The notes beneath the pieces were generated by a model. That model saw only the letters and a list, made by a program, of their open reading frames with translations, made no database searches and had not been told where the DNA came from. From Varroa destructor (lineage: Eukaryota > Arthropoda > Arachnida > Mesostigmata > Varroidae), in contig NW_019211457.1 in assembly GCF_002443255.2 (NCBI RefSeq), positions 28,214,220 to 28,278,219 on the forward strand: a stretch of DNA of 64,000 bases. Reading direction: 5' to 3'. Made by a program: the position numbers and the translations under genes. Below are positions 23,044 through 35,534 of the stretch, piece after piece (position 1 is the first letter of the stretch; every line of letters begins with the position of its first letter).

Positions 23044-26000
23044 TTGTTGGTAAATATAATCTCGATGGATTTATGGAATTATTTTTTATGGCATAATATT
23101 CGCGTATATAAGGAAGGTAGCCCATCTTAAGCAGAAACGTATATGGGACGACAACGTTAATCTTGGGGGTTCATGGCGTATTCTGTTTTATGTCATACAA
23201 TAATATTGCTGCTTTGTTAATGTGTACAAATTGATTAGCTAGATAAACACAATTAAACCTTTTAAACGAAGGATTTCTAACCTGCACGGAAAAACGGCCT
23301 CGATGCCATCTTCGCTGGCAAGACAACTAATAGAGACATAAGAACCTAAATCATCGTACTGATAGCGGGCAGAAAGCGAGTTAAAAAACAAAAGCGAAAC
23401 CGAATTATTTGAGTTCGCTAATTCGATGGTCAGAAATCAAGCTTCTTGTCATGTACTCTCTAGACGACCACTTAGTTAGCTTATAGTAATACTTGCTCGG
23501 TAGCCGCCCTTATGCGAAAGCGTTCCTTTATCAAACCTATCTTTTTGCTTCCATTGGGATCCGAGGTGCCTATTTCTTGAAATCAGAAATCGCCCTGACG
23601 GGTCATGCTTAGGTAACAGGCTTTTGAAACGTTGCCGTCGAAAGGTCGATCGATATTCCCTGTCGTTACGATCGTTGCTATCGCTTAAAGATTCCGATTT
23701 CGTTGCACGAAGGCGATGAGGTTGTTAGAAAATCTAGACGTTGTCTATTATTTCAGTAAAATCCTGGAAATAAGTTAAAACTAAAAGTTTTAAATTTTCA
23801 ACTCAGCAGTTATCGAAGTGTGTGTAGGTTTAGACCGGCTTTTCAATCCTTCATAATGAATCTACGGTGGGACTTGATGACGCAGTGATCAACACAGATC
23901 AATTACATCATTCGTGCTATATGATCGTGCCTGCTATATTCACCTGTGATCCAAAAGTACCCTTCAAAGAAAACATACGTCTGCTGACTTTTGTAGGATA
24001 ACTGAAATCATTCTCATCACGTTGTGGTACCAAACATCCTATTATTTTTGTTTTTGCCTAAAAGGGTCGCAACATATGGCAGAGCCTTGTTTAGCTAGTG
24101 AGCGAGGCACGAGCTATGCAAGTTCACGGTCGAACGAAGACAGCCGGGAACGCTGTGACAGGAGAGTACCTGTACAGCGGGTAAATCCGCTACTAAAAGC
24201 ACCAGCTTACACACAAAGTAGAGAATACAAACAAGACGCCGAACATATGTGTATGTGATCCTTACGTCACGACTATGCTTTGCGTCATACTCAACACCCT
24301 CATCGTGGCGGTACGTAACATCAGTTTGCAAAGTTGGTGTTGGTAAATCGGTCGCTAGATAATTGGGTAGAGCCTTAATTTGTGTTGTCACATTAGTGCA
24401 GCGCTAATGCGGTTGCCTACGAATACGTGAGATGGTGAGACGTAGACATACCTTGTTTCAAGCTGGTGGGAACCAACCGTCCGAAGCAATGGTTGACGGC
24501 AGCAACTTCGGACGTAAAACTCGGAAGATTTATTAGTGTAGCGGATTGGGGAATTCTCAGTGTTTCCGACATTTACAGTAGGACCAATGTCGCATTGGCA
24601 GAACATTTACTACGTCACTAACAACGGTCACTCGTTCCGATTTGACAATTCCAGAGATTTGATTTGTGCACGACTATATGGCCTTCTACCTTTGCGCTCG
24701 TTAATTCGCCCACTATAATCGAAATATATAATATTAAAACAAAAGCCTAGGACTCAGGGCAGAAAACTACGTAAATTCAGTGAACACAGTAGCTAGAAGT
24801 GTCAAAAACCTGCACTGCCTTTATCCGATGTCATGTTTACACCTGCATTTCGTAAAAAAAAATTATCCCTATAACGAGCAAAACGTTGCATCTTAAACAA
24901 TCCATTACAGATGCGCCCTCAATCTCTGTGGTTCGATGCTTCTAATATACGCTTTTACGCGCATAACAATTTGATCATCGTTCATAATGCCGCCATGGCT
25001 GTATAATTATCTAACAAATGCAGTAACTAAATAACGTGTAAGAGAGCTAATAAAGGTCGGAATATAGGTTTAGTAACAACAGTGAATCGAAGGATGTGCG
25101 AATAATCGAACTCAGGTTCATATGTAGCCTATTTTTTGCTCTTTTCAAGCCCAGTCACGTGTGCATAGTTGCTAATGAAAAGGCGCTGACTTTACACAGA
25201 TTCAGAAATGTTGACCTGATTGCCCTCCGCTTGTAGTGACAACAAACTAATACACACGTTTCATACGTGTTTCATCATAAATTTAGGATCGACTGACCGG
25301 TAGTCATTGCTCTGTTGGGCTCGATCGTGCGTTAAGAGCATTATTCGAAGCCTCTTATATATACGTGATGTAAGAATAAATAGCTTTCGAAGTAGTTTTC
25401 CCTAATACGACTTAACTTGACCGAGCAGGTCACCAAAAATTTAAGATAATTGAAGGAAATTAGCCGCAAAATAGAATTATATCCCTTACATAGACAGGAC
25501 GAATCGCTAAAATGTCCATCATATCTTCACCTAATTAACCCATAGGATTGTTAGTAATCTACGCCCGGAAGATTGTTGATAGTCCGTGCGCAGGAAAGCG
25601 TTATCTCAATATATAAATCTACCGGGCAATCTAAGTGCGTACTCAGTGATTCATTAGAAGTTTTCTATTTTCAGCAACGGTGCTTAGCTGGCCGTTCGCT
25701 TTATGTTGATCATCACGTGCGAGCAGTTTTAGTTAAAAACCCACGTGCTGCGTGGCGGCGGCCCGGACAGTCGCTGTATGGATTCTTCTTAATACTGCAC
25801 TATTGCGCAAGACAAACGTGCCTCGACCCAAAAGAAGAAAAAAGATTTTCCTATAGACTTTGTATAAGGTCGTGCCAATGTGCCTCCCTCGTCCTAATAA
25901 ACTACTTTACTTTGTCGTTTTTTTTTTTCTTTAGACTAACGTACTTATTTCGAGCGATTGAATAGTAACCTTTTTCGGCCATTTACCGTTGACAGCCTCA

Positions 26001-29000
26001 TACTATATAGCGTTCTCTGTATTCAACATTGTTTTTCTTAGAGTCGAGCGTTTAATTGGTGCTGATTCATCGAAGGGCTAAAATCGCCTATCATCAAAAA
26101 ATACGGTGTCCAGAAATTATGCGTATGCATATTATAGTGTTCATGTAGCCAAAGCTATTAAATAAGAAGTTTTGTAATTAAAGCATCCTGCACAGTGTGC
26201 TGTATGATTCTCTAGACCTAATCCAAAGCAATTTTACAGCTTATCTATTATTCAAATATACTTATTTGATGGTAAATGGTGGATAACCTGCACTAATAGA
26301 CGACATGGTAAGTGTTGAAGAAAATTTTCCTTTGCTTTTTTTTTGTAATGCCCAAAAAAAGGAGGACTGAACGCAGAATTCCGAGCCAATTCAAGTTACA
26401 ATTTGCGCATATAGGGTAGATACACATGGCGTGTGGTGGAGGTCGTACGTCAATGAGGCTGGTATACACCGAAGTCATTAACATTCTTTTAACCAACTTT
26501 CTTTTTTTTTGAGGAATTCAAAACCTTCGTTTTTCGCGAGGCCATACGGAGGAGACACAGACTGCTTGTCAGTAATTTCAGTTTCCCCACGAGTAGGGTC
26601 TATTTCCTCTCGTGTGTGCTACTCTCATAGCGTCAAAAGCTTTTCTGTCGACAGAAGTCAAACGAAAAAGCCAGAACCGCCCGCAACATCACCGGTAAAC
26701 ACGAATTATACGAGAGCGACGAGCTGCTAACAAGATCTTTGCTATTACAGCTAGTGTTACTGCAGCCGCCTTTCGACGTCGGCGATGGCGAAAAGAGCCT
26801 GATGGCTCCCCACTCTACCCTGTACGCCTTTAGCTTTTCCTTCGGTACTTGAATCTCGAATGAGGCTTCCTAAGCTCTATACAGCAGACATATGAAAAGA
26901 ATATAGTGCAGCAGACGGATGAAGCCTACCCATACTTGGCGCCTAACCCCTGCTACCGTTAGTAGTGTGTAATCTTTGGTCGCTGTCGTGGGTCCCCTCG
27001 TCCCCGACTACCGCGGGTCGATCGACCTCTTTTTTAGTCGGCCTCCTTTGTGCACGCTATCGCCGACTTCCAGACCTCTTGAAATTTTCACATCCCTTAT
27101 TTGTTTCATGTCGGTTCCTCCGTTGCGGTTGTATATTAGAAGAAGAGGCGTACGAATGGATGAGGCCAAAAACAGGAGAACGTCCAAAGTCGAACATTTG
27201 CGAGCCAATTTGGACTGATGCCATCCAAATTTAAATCTGCTATTCGTGAACATGCCGGGTACGTTTAGTTCTAACTGAGTGAATGAGGGGGAAATGCGCG
27301 CATGTGGACTAACAAAGTGAGCTCGAGTTGAGAGTCCTCTGATCCCGTACGGCTTACGTTTCTAGTTCAGACTTTAAAGTATAAGGAGGCTGGCAACAGA
27401 GTGAGCAGTTGAAGAAAAAAGTACCGAATGTTTTCGTTGAAAAAAACATCGGTTGGCGGTCTTCGAGGCGGCTTTTTAATAAATCTTACTAACTTATGTC
27501 ATATTGTACTACTTCCGAAGGGCTATGCTTCTTTAAGTATGTAAAAACGATGCAAAAACAAATAATAGTATCCAAGAAAAACTTCGTTTTTAAGAAACTT
27601 AAGGGGTCAGACAAGTAGCTTCGATACGTCATTTTTTCGTACACACATGGCTTGTTCATCCAATATAAATAAACTGATGAAGTATTATTGTGCTATCGAC
27701 AACTGTATAATCTTTTCTTATATTATCCTATTAACCGCAAAAGCAAAGCGACGTGCTTTGCAGTGAAATTAGGGCATTGCATTGGTTTCCTTTTGCAGAA
27801 CTTCGTTCTCTAGGTAGGCAGTAGGCTTAGATCGCTAGCGAGGTCACCCGCCTGATACGTTTCGTGACTCTATTGGACTGGGTAGTAGATCCAAAGGATT
27901 AAACACCTCTTTTGCAGACTAGGAGTCTTACGAATAGCAAATTCTTGTAGAATACTTCTGTAGAACCTTCTTAAACTTATATATGTATAGGACAATTTGA
28001 ATTCATTGAAGCTAAGGCTGGCAATGTTTCGCATCTGTAGTTGAGAACACCCAGCCGCTGTCACCGAAACCACGTGCCACGTTTCGCAGGCACTAACGCA
28101 CCTTCAAGGCGGAGAAATAGTATAGGTCTGTGCTTATTTTGGAGTACAGATAATTAACAAGTACGAACATGAATCTGATAGTAAGCTCCTCTCATAGTAT
28201 TCTACTTTTAACGTAAGGCACAATTGATAGCAAGCTATAAGTCAAGCTTCGCACGTAAATATATGTACAAATTGTGAAAACCTGCTGCATCTTCAATTAT
28301 GCTTCGCAAAGATCATACAGCTAGTCGTATAAAGTGAGATCAACTGTTAATATTGCAGTACTCCGGAAGTGCAAAAAGTCCATAGCGATACCAACTTTGA
28401 GAGAATACCAGGGTACCGAAGATGAGGTTGAACGAAATAAACGTGAGATCACATAGGTCTGCCTTAAGCTTTATTTGACTAGAGAAGTGGCAGAAAATAG
28501 AGAATCTGTCAATGGATAGCTATTTGTTTGCTATAGCCGATTTTCTAGTCGTGTCTTACAGATGAGGAGTGATGGAAGGACATGTATCTCTACCAGAAGT
28601 TTCCAACGATAAATTTCTATATTGTTTTGAAACGACAGTCCGTTTAATTATTTCTATTCATTGTAATTAGTATTTCAACTTGATAGATTTTTATCTAAAT
28701 TATTTACCTTAATATGACTCTGCGTCGATTGACGGCTGGAACAATGACTAGATGTACTGACTACCGGATAAACCTTAGCAATGACTCAATGATTTTCTCA
28801 AGTTCTTTCTATTTTTCGTATTATTAGTTGGACGAACAATCAATGACAAAGTTAAGGCGCACCTACTCTACCCTATATACCCTATACCCTACACACTACT
28901 CTATACATGACCGAAGCTCTATTGAAGTTTTTATTGATATACAGAACGAAATTCTATCATTATTAACTAGAACAAAAACAACTTTTCTTTTACCTTTTCA

Positions 29001-30466
29001 AAGCACTGCAGCGTTACAGAAATGGGTGATCGAATCTGGCGGACCTGCAGGCCAGGGTATATTATATGTTATATCTACGCACCAACGTTACGTGCGACGA
29101 TGTCACAGTTTCAGTACAGATAATCGTTCATTACTACGAGAAACTGAGTTAAATCTGCGCTTCGATTACTATGATGTATGCAACTTTCGCAGAGGGGTCA
29201 TCCATTAGATGCTTCGCTTTCTAGGAAGCTTCTAGGGGTAGAAAGCCATCGGAGCTCTAGACAACAACCAATTAATGGAACACTCAATACGACTAGCAGA
29301 GAGGGAATGCCATTGCGGTTCTAGCCATCATTTTACAAAATCCGTTTAAAACTAATGTCGTTAGTGGTTACAGTTTGGAAGGTAATAGATTACAACTGAT
29401 TTGTTTCTATTTATCGGTTCGCAACTTCGCTTAAAGTCATCTTGTTGGCCTTTTTTGAAACTGGTGGCGCTACGTTCTCTACAACTCGCGTCACACAAGC
29501 GACGCCCTTGTGTCTTAAGATACACAAACACACAGGCAGGCACGTACTGTCAACCGCATTTGCATCGCAACAGAAAGGAAAGAAGATGGCCAACAAAACT
29601 GTCAGTTTCTCTTTGTTCAATAAAAGTAACCGACGAAAGAAGCGAAGTAGGGCGCTTTCGACAAAGCGCGCTTAACTTCTGGCACTCGTTGGCCGGGAAG
29701 TGCTTGGAGGCTTTTTTCCCATTGTATTGCTTGTCTATTGATAGGAAGTAAACAGATAGGCAGACGACGTGGCGCAACTTCTTGTGGTCACGAGCATGCC
29801 AACATTAGGAGATCTGTGAGTAATTCGTCGTACCAGCCTTCTTCACGGAAAAAGATTTCTATGAGAAGCCATTCGGTCCACCAGTTCTCAGTTCCTACCT
29901 TATACATCAGTTGATTGTGTTAGCGCAAATCTTCTTTTAATTGTACTACAAGCTGATGAGAGAGAGTGGCAGATTCCACCAGATCAGCTGGTTGGGCTCA
30001 TGGTTTCACTATGTCAAAGGAAGCTGCGAATTTCGTTTGTTACAGGCAAAAGTTGGATCGAAGTTGCAGCGCGCTTGAACCAAAGATGATGTACTATACT
30101 AAAAAATAAGTACTTCTGTAACCTGCGGCAATGTAATACTTTTATGTTAGCTGGATGACTTCCCATATATTAGTTCAAAGATACCTGCATGCTTAAAATA
30201 CGTAGGTTGCCAGTAAGAAGGCCAAGCAGCTGAGGCTTGACGTTCCGGAAGACAACGGTTGAAACACCGCAAAAGAAGATTCACTACTTCTGAACCCTTA
30301 GGCTTGTCCATTCAACTAAGGTGTTACATCCACGTACCAGTCCATGAATAAACAAAAAGAGTAGGAGTCAAAAATAGAGACAAAGTTTTTCAGTGCATGA
30401 CCACACCCCAAAAAACATCACTGGCTAGTTGAGGATATGATATTAATTCATACCTATGTTAAACTG

Positions 30467-30483
30467 TATATATATATATATAT
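30467..30483. repeat. (TA)n microsatellite
   Basis: Perfect alternating TA tract of about 17 bases. Confidence 0.8.
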
Positions 30484-32966
30484 GCGTCAGTGTCATTTGT
30501 GGAACTATTTCTACCTATATGAATGATTTGTTAGTCGTTAGACGACATTATGCACTTCAGTGCATTATGCAGAGGAGTCAGCCAGGTATAAAGTAAGGGT
30601 CCTAGATAAATAAATTAAGATCTAAAATGCAAAATCTAGGCAAACTTTCGATGGATAACTATAACATAGAGTCACTACATCGTATTGACGATCTCATAAA
30701 GTAAATGTACTAAACTGCCCGGCTAAACACGTGTCAGACTCCAATTGTACTAGAACCCTAAAGCACGTGCTGAACTTTGACCCATAATAAGAGTCAAATG
30801 GAAGTGTTACATAATACATTAATTTAGCACAATCAATTTCTAAACATAAATACTATGTGAGTTTTTTAGATAGACACTCATATCGATTTGGGCCGATTAA
30901 GTGAAAATCAATCAGTATGATCGATCTTCCCAAAGGGTTCAAACCCCTCAAGATTCGTAAACTAACGGGCGATCGCCAACATCAGTATTGCACGAGTTCA
31001 ATATTAAATATATATAATAAGTTAGCCGTTGTTAAATTGCCCTAACGTCGAGCGTGACAGACCTAAGTTCTAATCAACTGAAGCACATGCAAACCTATGC
31101 GGTTTTATACCTACAAATTCGTTAATAAAAATAACATATTACTATTGTGACATCTCGGTAATCGACTACTTTGTTTGAACACGCATCGCTCCCCAGTTTA
31201 ATTCAGCCACAGCTGGATAGAGCGTTATACTAATCTCATTGTTACTTTTTATCTTTCAGCAAGCTTATTCAGTCAATTTACCAACGCTACTATCTTTGTT
31301 TTCGGTTCGTCAGGTCCAATTCAGCTCTGAGTAATTCAGATTGAATTACTGATAGAATGCTTAATGGCGAAACATAGAGATTGAATTACATACACCCAGA
31401 TGCTGGATGCAGCGCTTTCCCACAGGCTCATTACGTCTCCTATGAGTCTACGCCTACTATTAAATGGTCCTTATTATTGGAACCGGTTAATCGTCACTGG
31501 CGATGAGGAACGCACTGCGCTGGTAAAGGTCCTATAACGCCAACTACTGCAGAAATTGCTAGCGTTGCTTTCAACGCCTTTGTTCAGGTACCCATCGCAT
31601 CATGACGGCACCACACGCTCAGTAGAGCACTACTGGCACCCCTACTGATGCATCCTTCGTTGGTGATGTTAGCTGCTAAATTATTCAGGTGCTTTCGAGT
31701 GAAAGTTCTAGGGGTCGCAGTGCTGAAACTGGGATTGAGGGGGTTCGGTTGGTGGCCCTGAATCAGGACCACTGTATTGCTCAGTGGCAGACGGTTGTCG
31801 ACCGTCGCTTGCGCTAAACTCAGCGTTGCGGAGTGCATCCGGCTGAACAGTGTGCTAGACCTCTGCTCAGTTTGAAAGTTTCGAGCGCAGGCGGCTTGCG
31901 TTACGGTGAGGGCAAGATAAGGGTCGTCTGTCATGTGGAACGGCTACCTCGGTCGCGAGATGATTACCTTTTTGGTCCTAGGGAAGATTTGCGCGAGAGG
32001 CAACCTAGCGTCAAGGCTGGCAATGTCAGGTTGAAACGTTGGTTTAAACCACGTTACGCCAGTGCGCTCTTGAACCAGTCGTTACTATATACGTCAATAA
32101 GGCAGTGAATCCGTCTTGTAACTGAAAGATAGATAGGACGTTGCTGATCTGAGAGCCCATTCCACATTGATTAAATCTTACGTTACAAAATTTGTTTAGC
32201 AGAAAAGAAATAATTCCACGCTCCATTGCAATATTGATATACGAAAGGAGAACAGAATAAAAGGTGGGGCAAAATGCAGAATCAGTGAGGTGCGCCAGTG
32301 GTTTAATAGTTCTATAACAGTATTCCGAGACTTAGATCTTTTGCATTCCGTTTTACTTTATTATGTATTATTCCAGTAAAGGAAAAGTATTTTCCTATCG
32401 TGAGGCAAGTTAGGTATCGTTTTTTTTTTTTTCGAACAAATCGATGCCCTCGATATTCGTTTTGTATCGGTTGACTTGTTGGTGAGTGTATGGTCGAAAT
32501 GGAGCAGATACCTGCAATAAATGCATTGCCGGCTATAGGTCCATGAAGTTTTTCAAAAAGTTAATGGCCAATACGATTATCAACGTTCGCATAATGGTGG
32601 AACAATAACATATTTGCCTAATAAACTTAGGGCCACGTGGATTGGGGCTGCCTCAGTTTGAAACCGGGGTTCGAAGCACGTTTCATTTTGTACCGAAGGA
32701 CATTAGGGGGTTCGAAACAATGCTTGTAGCCAGTACCAGATGTAAAACTCGAAGCATTTGGTTCTAGAACAGACTTCATTACGGAAATATTCGTCTGCCT
32801 CTCCGGGGCTTTCAACTACTAAACTTTAGATTTCCTAACCTTAAGTGAAATCTAGGGTCAGATTTAGAAAATTAGATTTAGTGAACTGTTCATCGAAACT
32901 TATTTGCGCGTTAGTTAGAGGTTACTATCGATTTTGAGAACGGTGAAATAATAAAAAGATACTTAC

Positions 32967-33069
32967 CATCTGAAGTGTTTGTGCAGATCTAATGTTTCCT
33001 AGTAAAGACACTGTTAGCCAAGACCTCCTCTCTACAAACGGAATTGAGGCTGCTTCAACGACTGGGACG
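32967..33069 (-). other. Possible minus-strand exon
   Basis: Reading from 33069 down, a CGTAG acceptor is followed by 34 open codons (VPVVEAASIPFVERRSW, then LTVSLLGNIRSAQTLQM). They end exactly at a strong donor, ATG|GTAAGT, at 32967. The acceptor lacks a good pyrimidine tract and I could not place a neighbouring exon. Confidence 0.15.
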
Positions 33070-34663
33070 CTACGTTATAGGTTTTGTGTCAAAAATTAAC
33101 ACATATAAATGTGTTATAATAGATAATAGATATTGTAGAAATTATGTGTAAAAAAGACAACAGCTTGAAATGAAATTGATTAGTCTCAGTCTAGTAAAGA
33201 CAACGTCAATTAAAATTTAATTACATTACCGGAAGTATCTGCAGCGAAAAAAGGCTAATTAACTCCGTGCTTGAATTAGAGCACTCCGGCGTACGCAGAG
33301 AGAAAATGAAAGCTAAACTATTTTGGGTAAACGAAAAAACATAGCCACTAGGTCTCATATCGTTCTACGTCAACCAAATAATGGACGCGCAGGACCTATC
33401 CCTTCAAGTCAATATTTTAAGTTAATTTAACCGATTTTTTTAAGTGAGCTGCATCTTTGAAACTAATGTATGATGCTATTTTGGTAGACATGAGCTGGCG
33501 CCATATTGATGCTTTAAATTATTTTATTAATTCAAAATCATGCAGACAAAGAAAGTTTCGATTCAGACTCAGGCCCAATCGGATGCTAGTTGTTTAGCAA
33601 ATGTTGTTATTTATTGTATAATACAAGGTCTTCACGGTTGAATTTGATTTTGCCTAATGATATTGAATAGAGTCTATTGATCAGGTATGCATGTCTACGT
33701 AGAGTCAGATAAAATCAGATCACTTTCAGACTACGACCTCGTAACCCTAGCGAACACATTTGGCTGTTAGTATGAGATAATGGATTCTCAACGTTTTTCA
33801 ATGAAATGCTGCAAATCATCTGAAGTCGGTCACATTTTCTCATAGCTACCATTAGTTGTACAGTTTTGTGGGAGAACAGGCAAACTTAAACGCACGATAT
33901 ATGAGCGGAATTATCGTGCGAGAACAACAGAGAAAGTCGTCAGGCAGTTGGAAAGACCAAGCCGCTTGTCAAATATGCTGGCAAGCCATTAATTTGATTA
34001 TTCCTACGGGGATTAGCTAATTGATTGGCAATAGAATTTTCTACAGCTAGCTAAATCCCTAAAGACCATTCTTACTAAACCGTGACAGAATTTTACCACA
34101 TAAATCGCACAAGGAGCCCCGTTAACGCTTCTACGTGGGTAACCTTCTCCTGCCAAGCTCATGTTGCCTGCATTAGCGAAAAAAACTCAAATTAGGGGCA
34201 TTGTAAAATTCTATTTGCTGTTTACAACGAAATATCCCGTTATCCATTCAGTTATACTTTCGCAGCGTGCTAGTTTCAGTTTATCTTTAGCGTATCTGGC
34301 TTCAACGGCTAAACTTTTTGCTGAGAAAGTTGGGAGGGAGGGAAGTCGCTCGTTCAAGCTTCGTACGAATTTCCACTCATCGCAAGAGCTAATCCACGTG
34401 GCTAAACGATTCATTCGAGATCGAGTGCCATTTATTACCCAATGAGTGGTTTCATGGACTCGTCACTCACAGTTGATCGAGAACGGATAATTGAGAGAGA
34501 CCCTGACTTGAAACTAGGTAAAGGGAAGAACAGACCCTCCCCTTACCGGGGCCAGAACACTTGTGCCCCTGACACTGCTGACCGGCCACGACTGCTATGT
34601 CCCGCCTTGCCCCCTTAGCACAGAATTATTATTTCCACGGAGGATTGCCTAACCATGGGACGT

Positions 34664-34698
34664 CTTTGTTTCGAGTACGGGCGGCTATCGAAACAAAG
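34664..34698. repeat. Perfect 11-bp inverted repeat (hairpin)
   Basis: CTTTGTTTCGA at 34664-34674 and TCGAAACAAAG at 34688-34698 are exact reverse complements around a 13-nt GC-rich loop. Confidence 0.65.
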
Positions 34699-35486
34699 GT
34701 TCTTTTACGCTGCACGTCGTCGATCGATTTTTAGGGGCTAAACTTCAATACGGCTAGTTAATAATTGCTAGGGACCAAACGTAGCAAGTGGGTATGCCTT
34801 CGATGGTCGTGCTGGCAGCAGTAACGACGGATGAAGGTATTTCGCTAATCAACTCCGCTTGTCGCTCGGCGTAGACGGCTGGGTGTCCGTTTGTGCTTCT
34901 ATGGAACTCAGAATATTTTGAGTTCGGCGAAACGTGTGCTTATTAATTATACCCGATCATTTAAACATCTTGATAACTCAGGGATATCAACGAAGTAAAT
35001 CGACGAGCGCGCTAACTTATCGTTCCAGTTCCTCATCCCGTGACAAAACAATCGCTAGAGAACTTGACTATTGTGGTTAGAAAGTTTGATACTTCCATCT
35101 AGTTATATTAGGTGCTATTACTGTTGTGTGAAAATATATGTACGCCCTTTGGCCGCTGGTTAAACTCGTACAGCTTTTTAAAGTGCGCTTCGCGAAGTAG
35201 ATCTCCAAATGTTTTTAATAATTAATTAATACTCGAATTGGTCATTTGAGTCACGATTTAGGAGCGGCGGCGAGGAATGGGAAGAAATCTTTCTTGATCG
35301 AGCCGGTCCTGTGACGTGAGAATGAAGTTTGAAATACGGCAATTGAAAACATTTGCCGCTAACGAAATCTGAGTTTAGTCCATGTGACAATACGCGTGAG
35401 TAACACATGCACCTTGCCCCTTTGTATAGAGAACATAGGTTGAATGAGATCAATGTTGTTGTGTTATAAAATGGGTCGTTTTGATT

Positions 35487-35534
35487 GTTTCATCTTAGGG
35501 ATTAGTACACACCGGTAGAAGCATAAGATGAAAC
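35487..35534. repeat. Perfect 11-bp inverted repeat (hairpin)
   Basis: GTTTCATCTTA at 35487-35497 and TAAGATGAAAC at 35524-35534 are exact reverse complements separated by 26 nt. Confidence 0.6.

Larger units (their letters stand above)
17041..30466. other. Gene-poor stretch
   Basis: No gene, RNA or transposon is firmly recognised. It contains the possible exons at 19448-19509 (+) and 20218-20458 (-) and a hairpin at 23011-23043. The other open frames (longest about 130 codons at 25573-25965) look like chance. They start at non-ATG codons and have no recognisable domain. Confidence 0.5.

Noticed and set aside
28870..28900. Telomere-like CCCTATA repeats
   Set aside because: Only a few imperfect units are present, the sequence does not match the arthropod TTAGG telomere repeat and there is no array.
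30930..30955. T-arm-like GGGTTCAAACCCC, possible tRNA
   Set aside because: No matching A box, anticodon arm or 7-bp acceptor stem is found upstream. It is simply a short palindrome.
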